This document shows positions 27,527 to 37,095 of a stretch of 64,000 nt of DNA, piece by piece. The stretch's first letter is position 1, and each line of letters starts with the position of its first letter. Where the stretch lies: contig WTFG01000003.1 in assembly GCA_009835005.1 (NCBI GenBank), positions 62,001 to 126,000 of the forward strand, given 5' to 3'. Made by a program: the position numbers and the translations under genes. The stretch is from Flavobacteriaceae bacterium Ap0902 (GTDB lineage: Bacteria > Bacteroidota > Bacteroidia > Flavobacteriales > Weeksellaceae). The notes under the pieces are model-generated. The model saw only the letters and a list, made by a program, of their open reading frames with translations. It did not search any database and was not told where the DNA came from.

Positions 27527-30500
27527 ATGAGGAATCTCTATCTAAAGTTAAAAAGAGCTTTATTTTTATTCTCTATGGGTTCTACCGTTTTGCTAGCACA
27601 AAATCAGAAGCAAGTAGCAGAAATTAAACAAGAAACTAAGATTAACCAATTAAACAAGTTAGAGTCTAAACTTTCTATGTATAATAAACAGGAGAAATTA
27701 AGGGCAGAACAAATAGCCAAACAAAAAGGCTGGGAAATTAGTGGACAAAATAAAGACGGAACTTATTTTGAATTAATGCGTGTTGCAGTAGATGGCTCCC
27801 CTATTTATTTTATAACATATAATAAAGATGCAGCAAGATCTACAAGAGCCAATACATTAAATGCTGGTGGTGTATTAGGTCTCAATCTAAATGGAGAAGG
27901 AATGTATGTTCACGTTTGGGACGGCGGCCATGCTAGAGCAACGCATCAAGAATATGACGGAAGTGGTGGCAACAGAGTATATATTGGAGATGGTAGCAAT
28001 GGGCTCAATGCGCATTCTGGGCATGTGATGGGTACTATTTTGGCTTCTGGATATCAGGCACAAGCCAAAGGAATGGCACCAAGTGCACAAGGATATACTT
28101 TTGATTGGACTTCTGATAGTTCTGAAGCGTCTAATGCTGCATCTAACGGAATGATTCTATCTAACCACTCTTATGGATATGGTAGTGCACAAGTACCAGA
28201 TCAATATTTTGGAGCATATATTAATGAATCTAGAACTTGGGACAACATCATGTATAATGCACCATACTACCTAATGGTGGTTGCTGCTGGTAACGATGGC
28301 GGAAACGACAATTACAACGCTCAACCATTAGATGGATATTCTGCTTTTGATAAATTAACAGGACATTCGGTTTCTAAAAACAATTTAGTAGTTGCTAATT
28401 TACAAGATGCGCAAATAGATGGACAAGGAAATTTAATCTCTGTAACTAGAAATTATTCTAGTAGCGAAGGACCAACCGATGATTATAGAATTAAGCCTGA
28501 TATTTCTGGAAACGGAACCGATGTTTATTCTTCTACTACAGCATCTAATTATGCATATTCTACTATGACTGGAACATCTATGGCTGCACCTAACGTAACA
28601 GGCACCTTATTATTATTACAACAACACTATTCTAATCTAAATGGTAATGTAATGAGGGCTGCATCTTTGAAAGGTCTTGCGTTACACACAGCAGATGATG
28701 TGGCGCCTAACGGACCAGACGCAGAAACTGGTTGGGGTTTACTCAATGCAAAAGCGGCAGCACAAGTAATATCGCAAGATGGTAGTCAATCATTGATAAA
28801 AGAGTTAACACTAAACCAAGGACAATCTTATACTACCACTGTGCAAGCCACTGCAGGTGAAAAATTAATGGTATCTATTAGTTGGACAGACCCAGCGGGA
28901 ACCAGTACCAATGCTACCAATTCTAATACACCTGTATTGGTAAATGATTTAGATTTAGTGGTACAGAAATCAAATACTACTTATAGACCTTGGAGATTGA
29001 CTGGGGTTACCACCAATGGTAAAGGGGATAACGATGTGGATCCTTTTGAAAGAGTTGATATTAGCAATGCTAATGGGGCTTATACCATTACTGTTTCTCA
29101 TGAAGGTTCTTTATCTAATGGTGCGCAGAACTTCTCTCTCATTGTGAGCGGTGGTTCCGAAGGCTCTAGCAGCGATACGCAAGCTCCCTCTACGCCGACA
29201 TCACTTAGTGGATCAAATGCAACACAATCCAGTGTACAATTATCTTGGAATCAATCCACAGATAATGTAGGTGTGGCAGGATATGAAATTTTCAGGAACA
29301 ATGTCTTATATGAAACGATCTCTACCAATAGTGCTTTGGTTGATGGATTAACAGCAGACACAACCTATAATTTCAAAGTAAGAGCTTTTGATGCAGCAGG
29401 TAATAAATCTAATTTTAGTAATACCATTACAATAACTACTGCCTCTGGCGGAAATGGTGACGATTATTGTCCATCTACTGCAAACAGCACCAATGATGAA
29501 TATATACAGCGCGTAGCTGTAGGAACCATTAACAATCCTTCTGGAGCTGGAAATGGATATTCTGACTTTACCAATATCTCTACAGATTTAGGTAAAAATT
29601 CATCCTATACTGTGACCGTTACCCCAAACTGGACTGGAACTAAATATAATGAAGGTTATGGCATTTGGATTGACTTTAACAACAATGGTAGTTTTGAATC
29701 TTCTGAAAGAGTTTTATCAAAATCTCCGACACAAGCGGCATCAGTTTCAGAAACATTTGTGGTTCCTTCCAATGCAGTAATTGGATCTACAAGAATGCGT
29801 GTAGTAATGAAATATAACGCAACACCAACAGCCTGTGAAACTACTTTTGATTATGGCGAAGTAGAGGATTATACTATAAATATTGTTGGAAGCGGAGGCG
29901 ATGTGATTTCACCAAGCCAACCATCTAATTTAATTGCTACAAATATTAGCAGTTCTAGTGTGAATTTAGATTGGAGTTCTTCTACAGATAATGTGGGGGT
30001 AGATTATTATAATGTTTACCAAGATGGTTCTTTGGTGAAAACCGCTACTGTTTCAGAAACAGTAATTACAGGATTAAGCGCTGGTACTACTTATTCTTTC
30101 CGTGTGAGCGCCGTAGATGCTTCTGATAACGAATCTGTGAAGAGCAATGCTGTAACCATTACAACAGAAGATGATGTGGTGTCTCCAGTAGATTATTGTA
30201 ACCTATCTGGTAATAACTCTAATTATGAATGGATTAATTATGTATCTATTGGTGGCATGAATAATTATACAAGTTCTGATAACGGTTATGGTGATTATAC
30301 AAACAAAGTAGCTAATATTGGATATGGAAACAATGTGATCTTTGTAAGCGCAGGATATAGCGGAACAACTTATACAGAGAATTGGTATGTATGGATAGAC
30401 TTAAATCATGATGGTGTATTTTCTAGCACAGAATTACTCCTCAATGGTACTACCAGAACTACCAATGTTACAGATGGTATGATCACAATTCCTAACAGTG

Positions 30501-30919
30501 CCTTGACAGGAGAAACACGCATGAGAGTTGCTATGAAATACAATACTAGCAGCAACGCTTGTGGAACTTTTGCTTATGGAGAAGTTGAGGATTATACCGT
30601 CAACATTTCTAATAGTGCTACATATAGCGTTAATTCTGAAGCTGTTGCCTCTACGCCAATGGAAGAAGCTATCGCCCATGAGCATAAAGGAATGACAGTT
30701 TATCCTAATCCTGTCAAAAATGGATTGGTAAATATTGTATCTGATGAAATTACAGAAGGTACTTATGAGATTATAGATATGAGTGGTAAATTACTCAAAT
30801 CTGGTTCATTCTCTAGAGGTGGTGTACAAATAAATGTTGAAGGCATTAGTGCTGGTAAATATTTTGTACGAATTTCAAAAGATGGTAGAAAAGCAGTAAA
30901 AGGCTTGCTAATACAATAA
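27527..30919 (+). CDS. secreted S8 subtilisin-like protease with FN3 and GEVED modules and T9SS signal
   Basis: 1130-residue exported protease. Order: signal peptide (about 1-25), propeptide-like region, S8 peptidase domain with Asp132 (HVWDGG), His163 (HSGHVMGT) and Ser351 (GTSMAAP), a beta-rich proprotein-convertase-like segment (about 425-545), FN3 domain (about 550-640), GEVED domain (about 644-765, ending YGEVEDYTI), second FN3 (about 790-880), second GEVED (about 888-1020, YGEVEDYTV) and a C-terminal type A T9SS sorting domain (about 1055-1130, VYPNPVKNG ... GKYFVRIS). It should be secreted through the type IX system and digest external protein. The FN3-GEVED pair looks internally duplicated. 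Own terminator follows. Confidence 0.93.
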   Translation: MRNLYLKLKRALFLFSMGSTVLLAQNQKQVAEIKQETKINQLNKLESKLSMYNKQEKLRAEQIAKQKGWEISGQNKDGTYFELMRVAVDGSPIYFITYNKDAARSTRANTLNAGGVLGLNLNGEGMYVHVWDGGHARATHQEYDGSGGNRVYIGDGSNGLNAHSGHVMGTILASGYQAQAKGMAPSAQGYTFDWTSDSSEASNAASNGMILSNHSYGYGSAQVPDQYFGAYINESRTWDNIMYNAPYYLMVVAAGNDGGNDNYNAQPLDGYSAFDKLTGHSVSKNNLVVANLQDAQIDGQGNLISVTRNYSSSEGPTDDYRIKPDISGNGTDVYSSTTASNYAYSTMTGTSMAAPNVTGTLLLLQQHYSNLNGNVMRAASLKGLALHTADDVAPNGPDAETGWGLLNAKAAAQVISQDGSQSLIKELTLNQGQSYTTTVQATAGEKLMVSISWTDPAGTSTNATNSNTPVLVNDLDLVVQKSNTTYRPWRLTGVTTNGKGDNDVDPFERVDISNANGAYTITVSHEGSLSNGAQNFSLIVSGGSEGSSSDTQAPSTPTSLSGSNATQSSVQLSWNQSTDNVGVAGYEIFRNNVLYETISTNSALVDGLTADTTYNFKVRAFDAAGNKSNFSNTITITTASGGNGDDYCPSTANSTNDEYIQRVAVGTINNPSGAGNGYSDFTNISTDLGKNSSYTVTVTPNWTGTKYNEGYGIWIDFNNNGSFESSERVLSKSPTQAASVSETFVVPSNAVIGSTRMRVVMKYNATPTACETTFDYGEVEDYTINIVGSGGDVISPSQPSNLIATNISSSSVNLDWSSSTDNVGVDYYNVYQDGSLVKTATVSETVITGLSAGTTYSFRVSAVDASDNESVKSNAVTITTEDDVVSPVDYCNLSGNNSNYEWINYVSIGGMNNYTSSDNGYGDYTNKVANIGYGNNVIFVSAGYSGTTYTENWYVWIDLNHDGVFSSTELLLNGTTRTTNVTDGMITIPNSALTGETRMRVAMKYNTSSNACGTFAYGEVEDYTVNISNSATYSVNSEAVASTPMEEAIAHEHKGMTVYPNPVKNGLVNIVSDEITEGTYEIIDMSGKLLKSGSFSRGGVQINVEGISAGKYFVRISKDGRKAVKGLLIQ

Positions 30920-30945
30920 GTTAGTTGATTCTACCAAATAGTTTT

Positions 30946-30976
30946 AAGGGTTACATTTTTGAATGTAACCCTTTTC
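30946..30976 (+). terminator. rho-independent terminator of the subtilase gene
   Basis: Perfect 12-bp stem AAGGGTTACATT / AATGTAACCCTT with a 4-nt loop and following T tract. Confidence 0.9.
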
Positions 30977-31008
30977 TCATTTAAATAGATATGAAAAAGA
31001 TGTCATAA

Positions 31009-31042
31009 AAAATCCTGCTCTTAAAATAAAGAACAGGATTTT
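31009..31042 (-). terminator. terminator of the EF-G paralogue gene
   Basis: Inverted repeat AAAATCCTG / CAGGATTTT with an A-T rich centre; on the minus strand it is followed by T residues. Confidence 0.7.
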
Positions 31043-31068
31043 ATCATTCTAAAAAATTAAATCCTAGA

Positions 31069-33186
31069 CTACTCCTCAGTTTTCAATCTTTCCAATAACT
31101 TCTGTTGTGCATCATGAGGCATCAACTGGTATTTAGAAAAATGTCTTTTAAATTTAGCCTTTCCTTGTGTAATAGATCTTAAATTCTGTGCAAAACCATA
31201 CATTTCTGCTACAGGGACTTCTGCTCTAATTTTGGTATAACGCGTCTCTGTATCCATACCAGAGATCATAGCCCGGCGTGTTTGTAAATCAGTCATTACT
31301 TCTCCCAAAATTTCTGGATCACAAGAAACTTCTAAATCATATAGAGGTTCCATTAGTTTTGGCTTAGCATTCTTAAAAGCCTGCGTAAATGCAGCATTCG
31401 CTGCTAGTTGGAAAGCCATATCATTAGAATCTACAGGGTGCATTTTACCATCAAAAATAGAAACCCTCACGTTTTGACAAGCAGAACCCGTAAGCGGACC
31501 ATCTTCCATACGCTGTAAAATACCTTTTTTGATAGCGCCTATAAATCTATTGTCTATGCTACCCCCTACGATACACCATAGGAAATGTAATTTACCACTC
31601 CATTCTAAATCTATTAACTCTTCTTTTCTAACATTTAAATCCGTAGGTAGTGGTAGATCCTCTGTCCAAGGCTCTACACGCAGATGAATTTCTGCAAACT
31701 GCCCTGCCCCACCTGATTGTTTTTTATGACGATATTGAGCCTCTGCCTTTGCACTAATGGTTTCCCTGTATGGAATGCGAGGTCTCTCTAATTCCATATC
31801 TATATCATATAAGTTTTTAATTCTCTCTTGAATGACCTCAAAATGCATTAAACCTTGTCCATGAATGATGGATTGCTTCAACTCACTATTATATTCAAGG
31901 ATAAAGGTAGGATCCTCTTCTTGAATAGTATGCAGCGCATTGGTTAACTTCTCAAAATCAGATTTATTGGGTGGTGTAACACCCATTCTGGTTTTAGCCT
32001 GTGGGAATTTCATTTGTCTAATTTGATAATCCACTCCTTCTTCATTCAAAGTATTATTGGTGTGCGTATTCTTCAATTTAACGGTTACGCCTAAATCCCC
32101 AGCCACCAATTCCTCTACTTCCTCTCTATCTTTTCCATTTACCACATAGATTTTCCCTATTCTTTCTTGCTCTTCATTCATTTGATTAATTAAAGCATCT
32201 CCACTTCTCAGGGTACCACTATACACCTTAAAATAAGACATCTCTCCTACTTGAGGTGCTGTTAATGTTTTATAAATGAACAAGGAAGTAGGACCATCTT
32301 TTTCTGGTTTTAAGGTAGCACCAGATTCTAATATTCTAGAAGGTCTTTGTAATGGAGAAGGGCAAATATCTCTAATGAAACCCATGACACGACCACTACC
32401 CATATTATGAAGCCCAGACACACAGAATACTGGGAATATATTTTGTTTACCCAATGCCAATTGAAGCCCTTCTGTTAGCTCTTCTTCTGTCAAAGAACCA
32501 TCTTCAAAATACTTTTCCATAAGACCCTCTGACTCCTCTGCCGCTGCCTCTACAATTGCTGTATGCAATTCTTTGGCTTTATCTATTGCATCCGCAGGAA
32601 TTTCTTGCTTTTCTGGTTTTCCACCCCCTTTCCCAAATACATACATCGTCATACGCAATGCATCTACAATGCGATAAAAACCTTCTTCTGGCTTATATGG
32701 AAACTGAAACTCTAAAACTTTATCTCCAAATCTATCTTTAATTTCTTGTAAAGTTCTGGAATAATCTGCTTTTTCATGATCCATTTGATTGATCACAAAA
32801 ATCGTGGGTGTTTTTAATTCTTCTATATAATCTCTATGGATTTCATTCTCTACTTGAACACCTTCCTTGGCATTAATCACCATTACAGCAGTATCGGCAA
32901 CCTTTAAAGCAGACAGCGCTTCTCCAATAAAATCATCTATACCTGGTGTGTCTATGAGATTGATTTTAATATCATCCCAAAATACATGCATTAATGAGCC
33001 AAAAATACTGTGTTTCTTAGCTCTTTCTGTTTCATGAAAATCGGAAACGGTATTACCCTCCTCTATCTTCCCAGGGCGATTAATTGCGCCTGATTCATAG
33101 AGCATGGTTTCTGCTAGAGTAGTCTTACCACTCCCTGCATGCCCTAATAGGACAGCATTACGTACTTGATTGGTATTAATTGCCAT
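31069..33186 (-). CDS. fusA2: EF-G-like translational GTPase (paralogue)
   Basis: 705-residue translational GTPase with G1 GHAGSGKT (residues 15-22), G3 DTPGIDDF, G4 NQMD (in place of the canonical NKxD) and the full EF-G domain order II to V. The NQMD variation, the N-terminus AVLLGHAGSGKTTL and the absence of a neighbouring ribosomal-protein operon mark it as the EF-G-like paralogue rather than the main elongation factor. Paralogues of this type have been assigned recycling or GTPase-independent roles in other bacteria; the role here is unknown. No linked genes on the same strand. Confidence 0.88.
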   Translation of the reverse strand: MAINTNQVRNAVLLGHAGSGKTTLAETMLYESGAINRPGKIEEGNTVSDFHETERAKKHSIFGSLMHVFWDDIKINLIDTPGIDDFIGEALSALKVADTAVMVINAKEGVQVENEIHRDYIEELKTPTIFVINQMDHEKADYSRTLQEIKDRFGDKVLEFQFPYKPEEGFYRIVDALRMTMYVFGKGGGKPEKQEIPADAIDKAKELHTAIVEAAAEESEGLMEKYFEDGSLTEEELTEGLQLALGKQNIFPVFCVSGLHNMGSGRVMGFIRDICPSPLQRPSRILESGATLKPEKDGPTSLFIYKTLTAPQVGEMSYFKVYSGTLRSGDALINQMNEEQERIGKIYVVNGKDREEVEELVAGDLGVTVKLKNTHTNNTLNEEGVDYQIRQMKFPQAKTRMGVTPPNKSDFEKLTNALHTIQEEDPTFILEYNSELKQSIIHGQGLMHFEVIQERIKNLYDIDMELERPRIPYRETISAKAEAQYRHKKQSGGAGQFAEIHLRVEPWTEDLPLPTDLNVRKEELIDLEWSGKLHFLWCIVGGSIDNRFIGAIKKGILQRMEDGPLTGSACQNVRVSIFDGKMHPVDSNDMAFQLAANAAFTQAFKNAKPKLMEPLYDLEVSCDPEILGEVMTDLQTRRAMISGMDTETRYTKIRAEVPVAEMYGFAQNLRSITQGKAKFKRHFSKYQLMPHDAQQKLLERLKTEE

Positions 33187-33497
33187 AATTGTAAATTTTT
33201 GTAAGGATAATCAATAAATAAACTTTATTACCTAATAAATTTACGAATAATAAAAAATAAAAGGAGCCTAAATACAGAAGAATTTAACATTTTATGACAA
33301 AAATTATGGAATTTATGACAGCGTTTGTTAGCATGTCTCAAACACCCATATAAAAATCATAATAAATAATAGAAAAACTGTCATCCAGAGACGAATTCAA
33401 TTATAATCCAAAAGTTTTTTGTCTAAAAAATAATATCTTGAAACTAGCTACTTAAATCTTAATAGTAAATATTAGCTACTTAAACCTTGATACAAAT
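33187..33497. other. 311-nt intergenic region, no gene found
   Basis: AT-rich gap between two genes read leftward. It must contain the promoter of the EF-G paralogue gene. No terminator-grade hairpin or coding frame is evident. A short direct repeat lies at its right end (33445-33488). Confidence 0.6.
33445..33488. repeat. 16-bp direct repeat, two copies
   Basis: TAGCTACTTAAATCTT at 33445-33460 and TAGCTACTTAAACCTT at 33473-33488, one mismatch, period 28 bp. It lies just after the stop of the Fe-S protein gene. Meaning unknown. Confidence 0.7.
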
Positions 33498-34286
33498 CTA
33501 CAAATCCTCTGCATTGGCGATAAGTTCCGCAAAATCCATGACCATCACGTCTCCCCCTCTGTCTTTTCCTTTAACACCATCTGTCATCATGGTATTACAG
33601 AATGGACATCCTGTTGCTATAACTTCTGGTTGAGTTTCTAAGGCTTCTTCTGTTCTTTCTACATTAATCTCTTTATTCCCAGGCTCTGCTTCCTTAAACA
33701 TTTGAGCACCTCCAGCCCCACAGCATAATCCTTTAGATTTGCAACGGCGCATTTCCACGAGCTCTGCATCTAATTTCTTAATTAATTCACGTGGCGCTTC
33801 ATATACATCATTTCCTCTGCCTAGATAACAAGGGTCATGAAAGGTGATTCTCTTTCCTTTATAAGTTTTGCCCTCTATCGTTAGACGCTCATCATCTATC
33901 AATTTTTGAAGATATTGAGAATGGTGCTGAACATTATAAAACCCTCCTAATCCTGGATATTCATTCTTAAGTGTATTGAAACAATGTGGACAAGTGGTGA
34001 CAATATTTTCTATTTTATAACCATTCAAAACCTCTATATTCATCATGGCAGCCATCTGGAATGCGAATTCATTTCCAGCACGTTTAGCGGGATCTCCCGT
34101 GCAACTTTCTTCTGTTCCAAGTACCGCGAAATCTACGCCTACTTTGTTTAATATTTTGACAAAAGCACGTGTGATTTTCTTAGCTCTATCATCAAAGCTA
34201 CCAGCACAACCAACCCAAAAGAGGACTTCTGGTTGTTTTCCCTCTGCCATGAACTGCGCCATTGTTTTTACCTGAATATCTGCCAT
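33498..34286 (-). CDS. CCG-domain (heterodisulfide reductase-like) Fe-S protein
   Basis: 262-residue protein with two cysteine-rich CCG domains, the kind found in LutA, GlcF and HdrB. Visible clusters are FWVGCAGSFDDR, EESCTGDPAKR, TTCPHCFNTLKNEYP in the first half and FHDPCYLGR, GLCCGAGGAQ and TGCPFCNTM in the second. These motifs bind a non-cubane or 4Fe-4S cluster and shuttle electrons in dehydrogenase complexes. In Bacteroidota a ferredoxin-like partner gene is often adjacent, but none is visible within the flanking sequence here. I chose ATG 34286 (MADIQVKTMAQFM); an upstream ATG at 34307 would add seven residues. Confidence 0.87.
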   Translation of the reverse strand: MADIQVKTMAQFMAEGKQPEVLFWVGCAGSFDDRAKKITRAFVKILNKVGVDFAVLGTEESCTGDPAKRAGNEFAFQMAAMMNIEVLNGYKIENIVTTCPHCFNTLKNEYPGLGGFYNVQHHSQYLQKLIDDERLTIEGKTYKGKRITFHDPCYLGRGNDVYEAPRELIKKLDAELVEMRRCKSKGLCCGAGGAQMFKEAEPGNKEINVERTEEALETQPEVIATGCPFCNTMMTDGVKGKDRGGDVMVMDFAELIANAEDL

Positions 34287-34389
34287 AGGAAGTGATACTT
34301 TAATCAAAATTAGTGAATTTTGATTAATAATCCCGCTATAGCGTTTAATCTATATTGGATTCAAATTATTATCGCATACAGCTATAAAT

Positions 34390-35391
34390 TTAATAAAAGC
34401 GTCTGTCTATTAATCTTTCTATATCTACAGATATGCCCATGTGATTCACATTGGCAGAGGAATTATATCTGGCATGTGCAAATTCAAATTTAAAGGCACT
34501 CACTCTGAGTCCAAACCCAGCTGTGAGACCAGAGAAATTTTTGGTTAAATCAGACCCTAATTCATTCCCTCTCTTAAAGTTATAACCAACACGTAAATTA
34601 AACCCTCTTTCCGGGAATAATTCCGCTCCTAGAGAAACATGATCTATGACTTTTCTAATATTAGAGGATGATTGTCCATTATCTAATTCCTGCTCTGATA
34701 TATCAAACTTCTGTAAATCGTGTAGCGTTCCACTTAACTCTATGGGCACATGTTCTAGTTTATGAGAAACCCCTAAATTGATTTGAAGTGGTAAAGATTC
34801 TCTAATATTATCATACGATTGAAATTGATAGCCAATGTTTCTAGCTATGAGAGATACGTTGGTGTCATAATCTATATCATGCAATACGATTCCAATATCC
34901 ATAGCAGCCCCTTGACTGGTATAAGATTCTATTTGAGAATGAATATATTTAGCGTTGATTCCAACGGTAAAGAAATCATTTAAATTTCTTGCATAACCTA
35001 ATACAATTGCTGCATCTTTGGCAGTAAAATCCCCTGTAATATTTCCAATTTGATCTGTTTGTAAAAAATTTCCATAATCCACATATTGCCCATGAATAGA
35101 AAAGAAATTTTCTCTATCCCATTGGTAAACATAAGACATAGTACCAAATTGTATATCTGCCAAATAACCCACATAATTCATAGCTAATTGATTATGCGAT
35201 TTAGGATTCATCAAGGCTGGGTTCCACAAAGTCATATTTGGGTCTGAATCCCACATAGATTGAGCATTCCCACCCAGTGCCGCTTGCCGAGGGGAGGTAG
35301 TGATATTCAAAAATTCGAAGACCCGTGTCCCATCTTGTGCCATAAGCATAGAACCCATGAAGAAAAATAAGAGAACTCTAAAATAATGCAT
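34390..35391 (-). CDS. porQ: type IX secretion system protein PorQ
   Basis: 333-residue outer-membrane-type beta-barrel protein with a signal peptide (MHYFRVLLFFFMGSMLMAQ). The start of the mature part, FEFLNITTSPRQAALGGN, and MTLWNPALMN are characteristic of PorQ, related to the FadL/PorV barrels. Alternating hydrophobic strands fill the rest of the sequence to a terminal aromatic residue (RRFY). PorQ belongs to the set of proteins needed for T9SS function and anchoring of cargo in Porphyromonas, consistent with the T9SS-signal proteins encoded in this window. It follows speB with a 41-nt gap that holds a terminator, so transcription is probably separate. Confidence 0.9.
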   Translation of the reverse strand: MHYFRVLLFFFMGSMLMAQDGTRVFEFLNITTSPRQAALGGNAQSMWDSDPNMTLWNPALMNPKSHNQLAMNYVGYLADIQFGTMSYVYQWDRENFFSIHGQYVDYGNFLQTDQIGNITGDFTAKDAAIVLGYARNLNDFFTVGINAKYIHSQIESYTSQGAAMDIGIVLHDIDYDTNVSLIARNIGYQFQSYDNIRESLPLQINLGVSHKLEHVPIELSGTLHDLQKFDISEQELDNGQSSSNIRKVIDHVSLGAELFPERGFNLRVGYNFKRGNELGSDLTKNFSGLTAGFGLRVSAFKFEFAHARYNSSANVNHMGISVDIERLIDRRFY

Positions 35392-35408
35392 ACATTAATA
35401 ACAAATAA

Positions 35409-35438
35409 AAATAGGTTTTCGTATACTAGAACCTATTT
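35409..35438 (-). terminator. terminator of speB overlapping its stop codon
   Basis: Stem AAATAGGTT / AACCTATTT; the right arm covers the TAG stop of speB. On the minus strand it is followed by TTTTTATTT. Confidence 0.65.
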
Positions 35439-36281
35439 GGTGTATAAATAAGCCAACATTTTATAATATAATTTAGCGGCAAGAAAATCAGATGAACGTT
35501 CCAAGGGATTAGGGGCTAATTCTACAATATCAAACCCAACTACATTTTTAGTTTGTATTACTTTTTGGAGCAATCTCAACGTTGGATACCATTCTAAACC
35601 GCCTGGTTCTGGCGTTCCCGTGGATGGGCATATAGAAGGATCAAATCCATCCAAATCTATGGTGATATAAATAGGCTTATCTCCTAATTTATTATAAACC
35701 TCTTCTATCCAACCAGGATTGTTATGAATTTGTTGAGCAAAGAATACATTTTCTTTCTTCATATATTGCAATTCTTCTGTATCCATACTCCTAATTCCAA
35801 CCTGTATGAGATGATGTTTTTGGTTAGCCTCAAATACGGCACAAGCATGATTATATGGTGTTCCGTGATAACTAGGTCTTAAATCTGTATGCGCATCTAG
35901 TTGTAATACGGTGATATCACCATATTTCTCTCCAAAAGCGCGAATACTACCAATAGAAATAGAATGTTCTCCACCGAAAAGTGTCACAAACTTATCCTCA
36001 TTCAAATATTTTTTGACTCTAGCATATACAGCATGCGTCATGGCTTCTGGGGAAGAATCTTCTGATACAGGCTCATCTAAATACACCCCTAATTTATAAG
36101 GCTCTGAGTTTGTCTCTATATCATAAATTTCCATATTTTCTGAAGCCTCTAAAAAAGCCTCTGGCCCCATATCCGCTCCTTTACCCCAAGTACTTGTGCC
36201 ATCATAGGGAACGGGGATTAAAACAACTTTAGATGAATTATATTCACCATATTCTTCTTCTACTCCAGCGTATGTTCTCAT
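35433..36281 (-). CDS. speB: agmatinase / ureohydrolase family
   Basis: Binuclear manganese ureohydrolase, 282 residues from ATG 36281 (MRTYAGVEEEYGEY). Metal ligands are seen in GGEHSIS, LQLDAHTDLR and ITIDLDGFDPS. The pattern favours agmatinase (agmatine to putrescine and urea) over arginase, but the family contains formiminoglutamase and guanidino-acid hydrolases, so the substrate is inferred. An in-frame ATG at 36320 adds 13 residues of poor family match. Divergent from a secreted protein of unknown function. A speA-like arginine decarboxylase often lies beside speB in Bacteroidota; it is not visible in the flanking DNA. Confidence 0.88.
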   Translation of the reverse strand: MRTYAGVEEEYGEYNSSKVVLIPVPYDGTSTWGKGADMGPEAFLEASENMEIYDIETNSEPYKLGVYLDEPVSEDSSPEAMTHAVYARVKKYLNEDKFVTLFGGEHSISIGSIRAFGEKYGDITVLQLDAHTDLRPSYHGTPYNHACAVFEANQKHHLIQVGIRSMDTEELQYMKKENVFFAQQIHNNPGWIEEVYNKLGDKPIYITIDLDGFDPSICPSTGTPEPGGLEWYPTLRLLQKVIQTKNVVGFDIVELAPNPLERSSDFLAAKLYYKMLAYLYTK

Positions 36282-36340
36282 ATCTATGTTTAAAAATGCT
36301 AATTTAAAAGAATTTCTCATGGTTTAATTCAATTATTTTC

Positions 36341-36348
36341 TTAATTTT
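36341..36348 (+). promoter_or_regulatory. -7 box upstream of the secreted hypothetical gene
   Basis: TAATTTTG matches TAnnTTTG. It overlaps the upstream TTG at 36347, which supports translation starting later, at TTG 36362. Confidence 0.4.
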
Positions 36349-36361
36349 GGTTTTAACTAAT

Positions 36362-36997
36362 TTGAAGCATTTTAATTACATATTGTCTTTGGTACTTTTA
36401 GTCTTTGTTTTCACTACTACAAAGGCTCAGGTTGTCATTGGTGATGGTTTAACTATCACCGATGGCACAACAATGCATATTCAAAATCAAGAGGTAATTA
36501 TCAATACCCAAGAAATTAAAGGGAAGGGTAAATTAAATATACATCACGATAACAAACAAAATTTAAATATTGCAAAAAACTTAGAAACCGATGTTTCTTT
36601 AAATATAACTTCCCAATCTATTAATATCATTGGTGAAAGCAAACAATATTTTGCACTGCATTTTTTACCTTCTTTTTCTAATGAGATTATAGCCGCAAAA
36701 GAGGAACATAAAAACAAAGAAGTTTTACCCGTGAACTATATTAATTTTGAGGGCAAAACTTTTAAAATTATAGATGATGAAAAAGACCAAAATCAAGCAG
36801 AGTTCACCATAGGTTTTGAGGATTTTTCTTCTACTATAATAATTCTGGAAACCTTACAGATAAAAGGAGTTCAACTTAATTCTGACTATATTTTACCAAT
36901 TTATAGTAATTCGATTAACAATGAGCGTTTCTCAGACTACGCTAAACTTTACAAGTTTGAATGTCTGACGGCTTTATTAAGGCCTCCAATAGTATAA
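36362..36997 (+). CDS. secreted protein of unknown function
   Basis: 211 residues from TTG 36362, giving the signal peptide MKHFNYILSLVLLVFVFTTTKAQ, then a mature part starting VVIGDGLTITDGTTMHIQNQEV. I do not recognise the family. The mature N-terminal half is rich in beta-strand, Asn and Thr and repeats the idea of a parallel beta-helix or adhesin-like start (NIHHDNKQNLNIAKNLETDV), but is short. There is no T9SS C-terminal domain and no lipobox. The downstream gene begins about 100 nt later on the same strand. The upstream alternative start TTG 36347 lies on a probable -7 box. Confidence 0.6.
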   Translation: MKHFNYILSLVLLVFVFTTTKAQVVIGDGLTITDGTTMHIQNQEVIINTQEIKGKGKLNIHHDNKQNLNIAKNLETDVSLNITSQSINIIGESKQYFALHFLPSFSNEIIAAKEEHKNKEVLPVNYINFEGKTFKIIDDEKDQNQAEFTIGFEDFSSTIIILETLQIKGVQLNSDYILPIYSNSINNERFSDYAKLYKFECLTALLRPPIV

Positions 36998-37095
36998 TAC
37001 ACTAAACTTTTTTTATTAATATAATGTTACTAATTTGTTGTCCGAATCTAATTGATTACGGATTTTTTTATGTCCAATTCTTAAATAATATATCT

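Noticed and set aside
37024-37095. Longer start for the FAH-family protein
   Set aside because: The extra 24 residues have no family match; ATG 37096 gives the canonical N-terminus.
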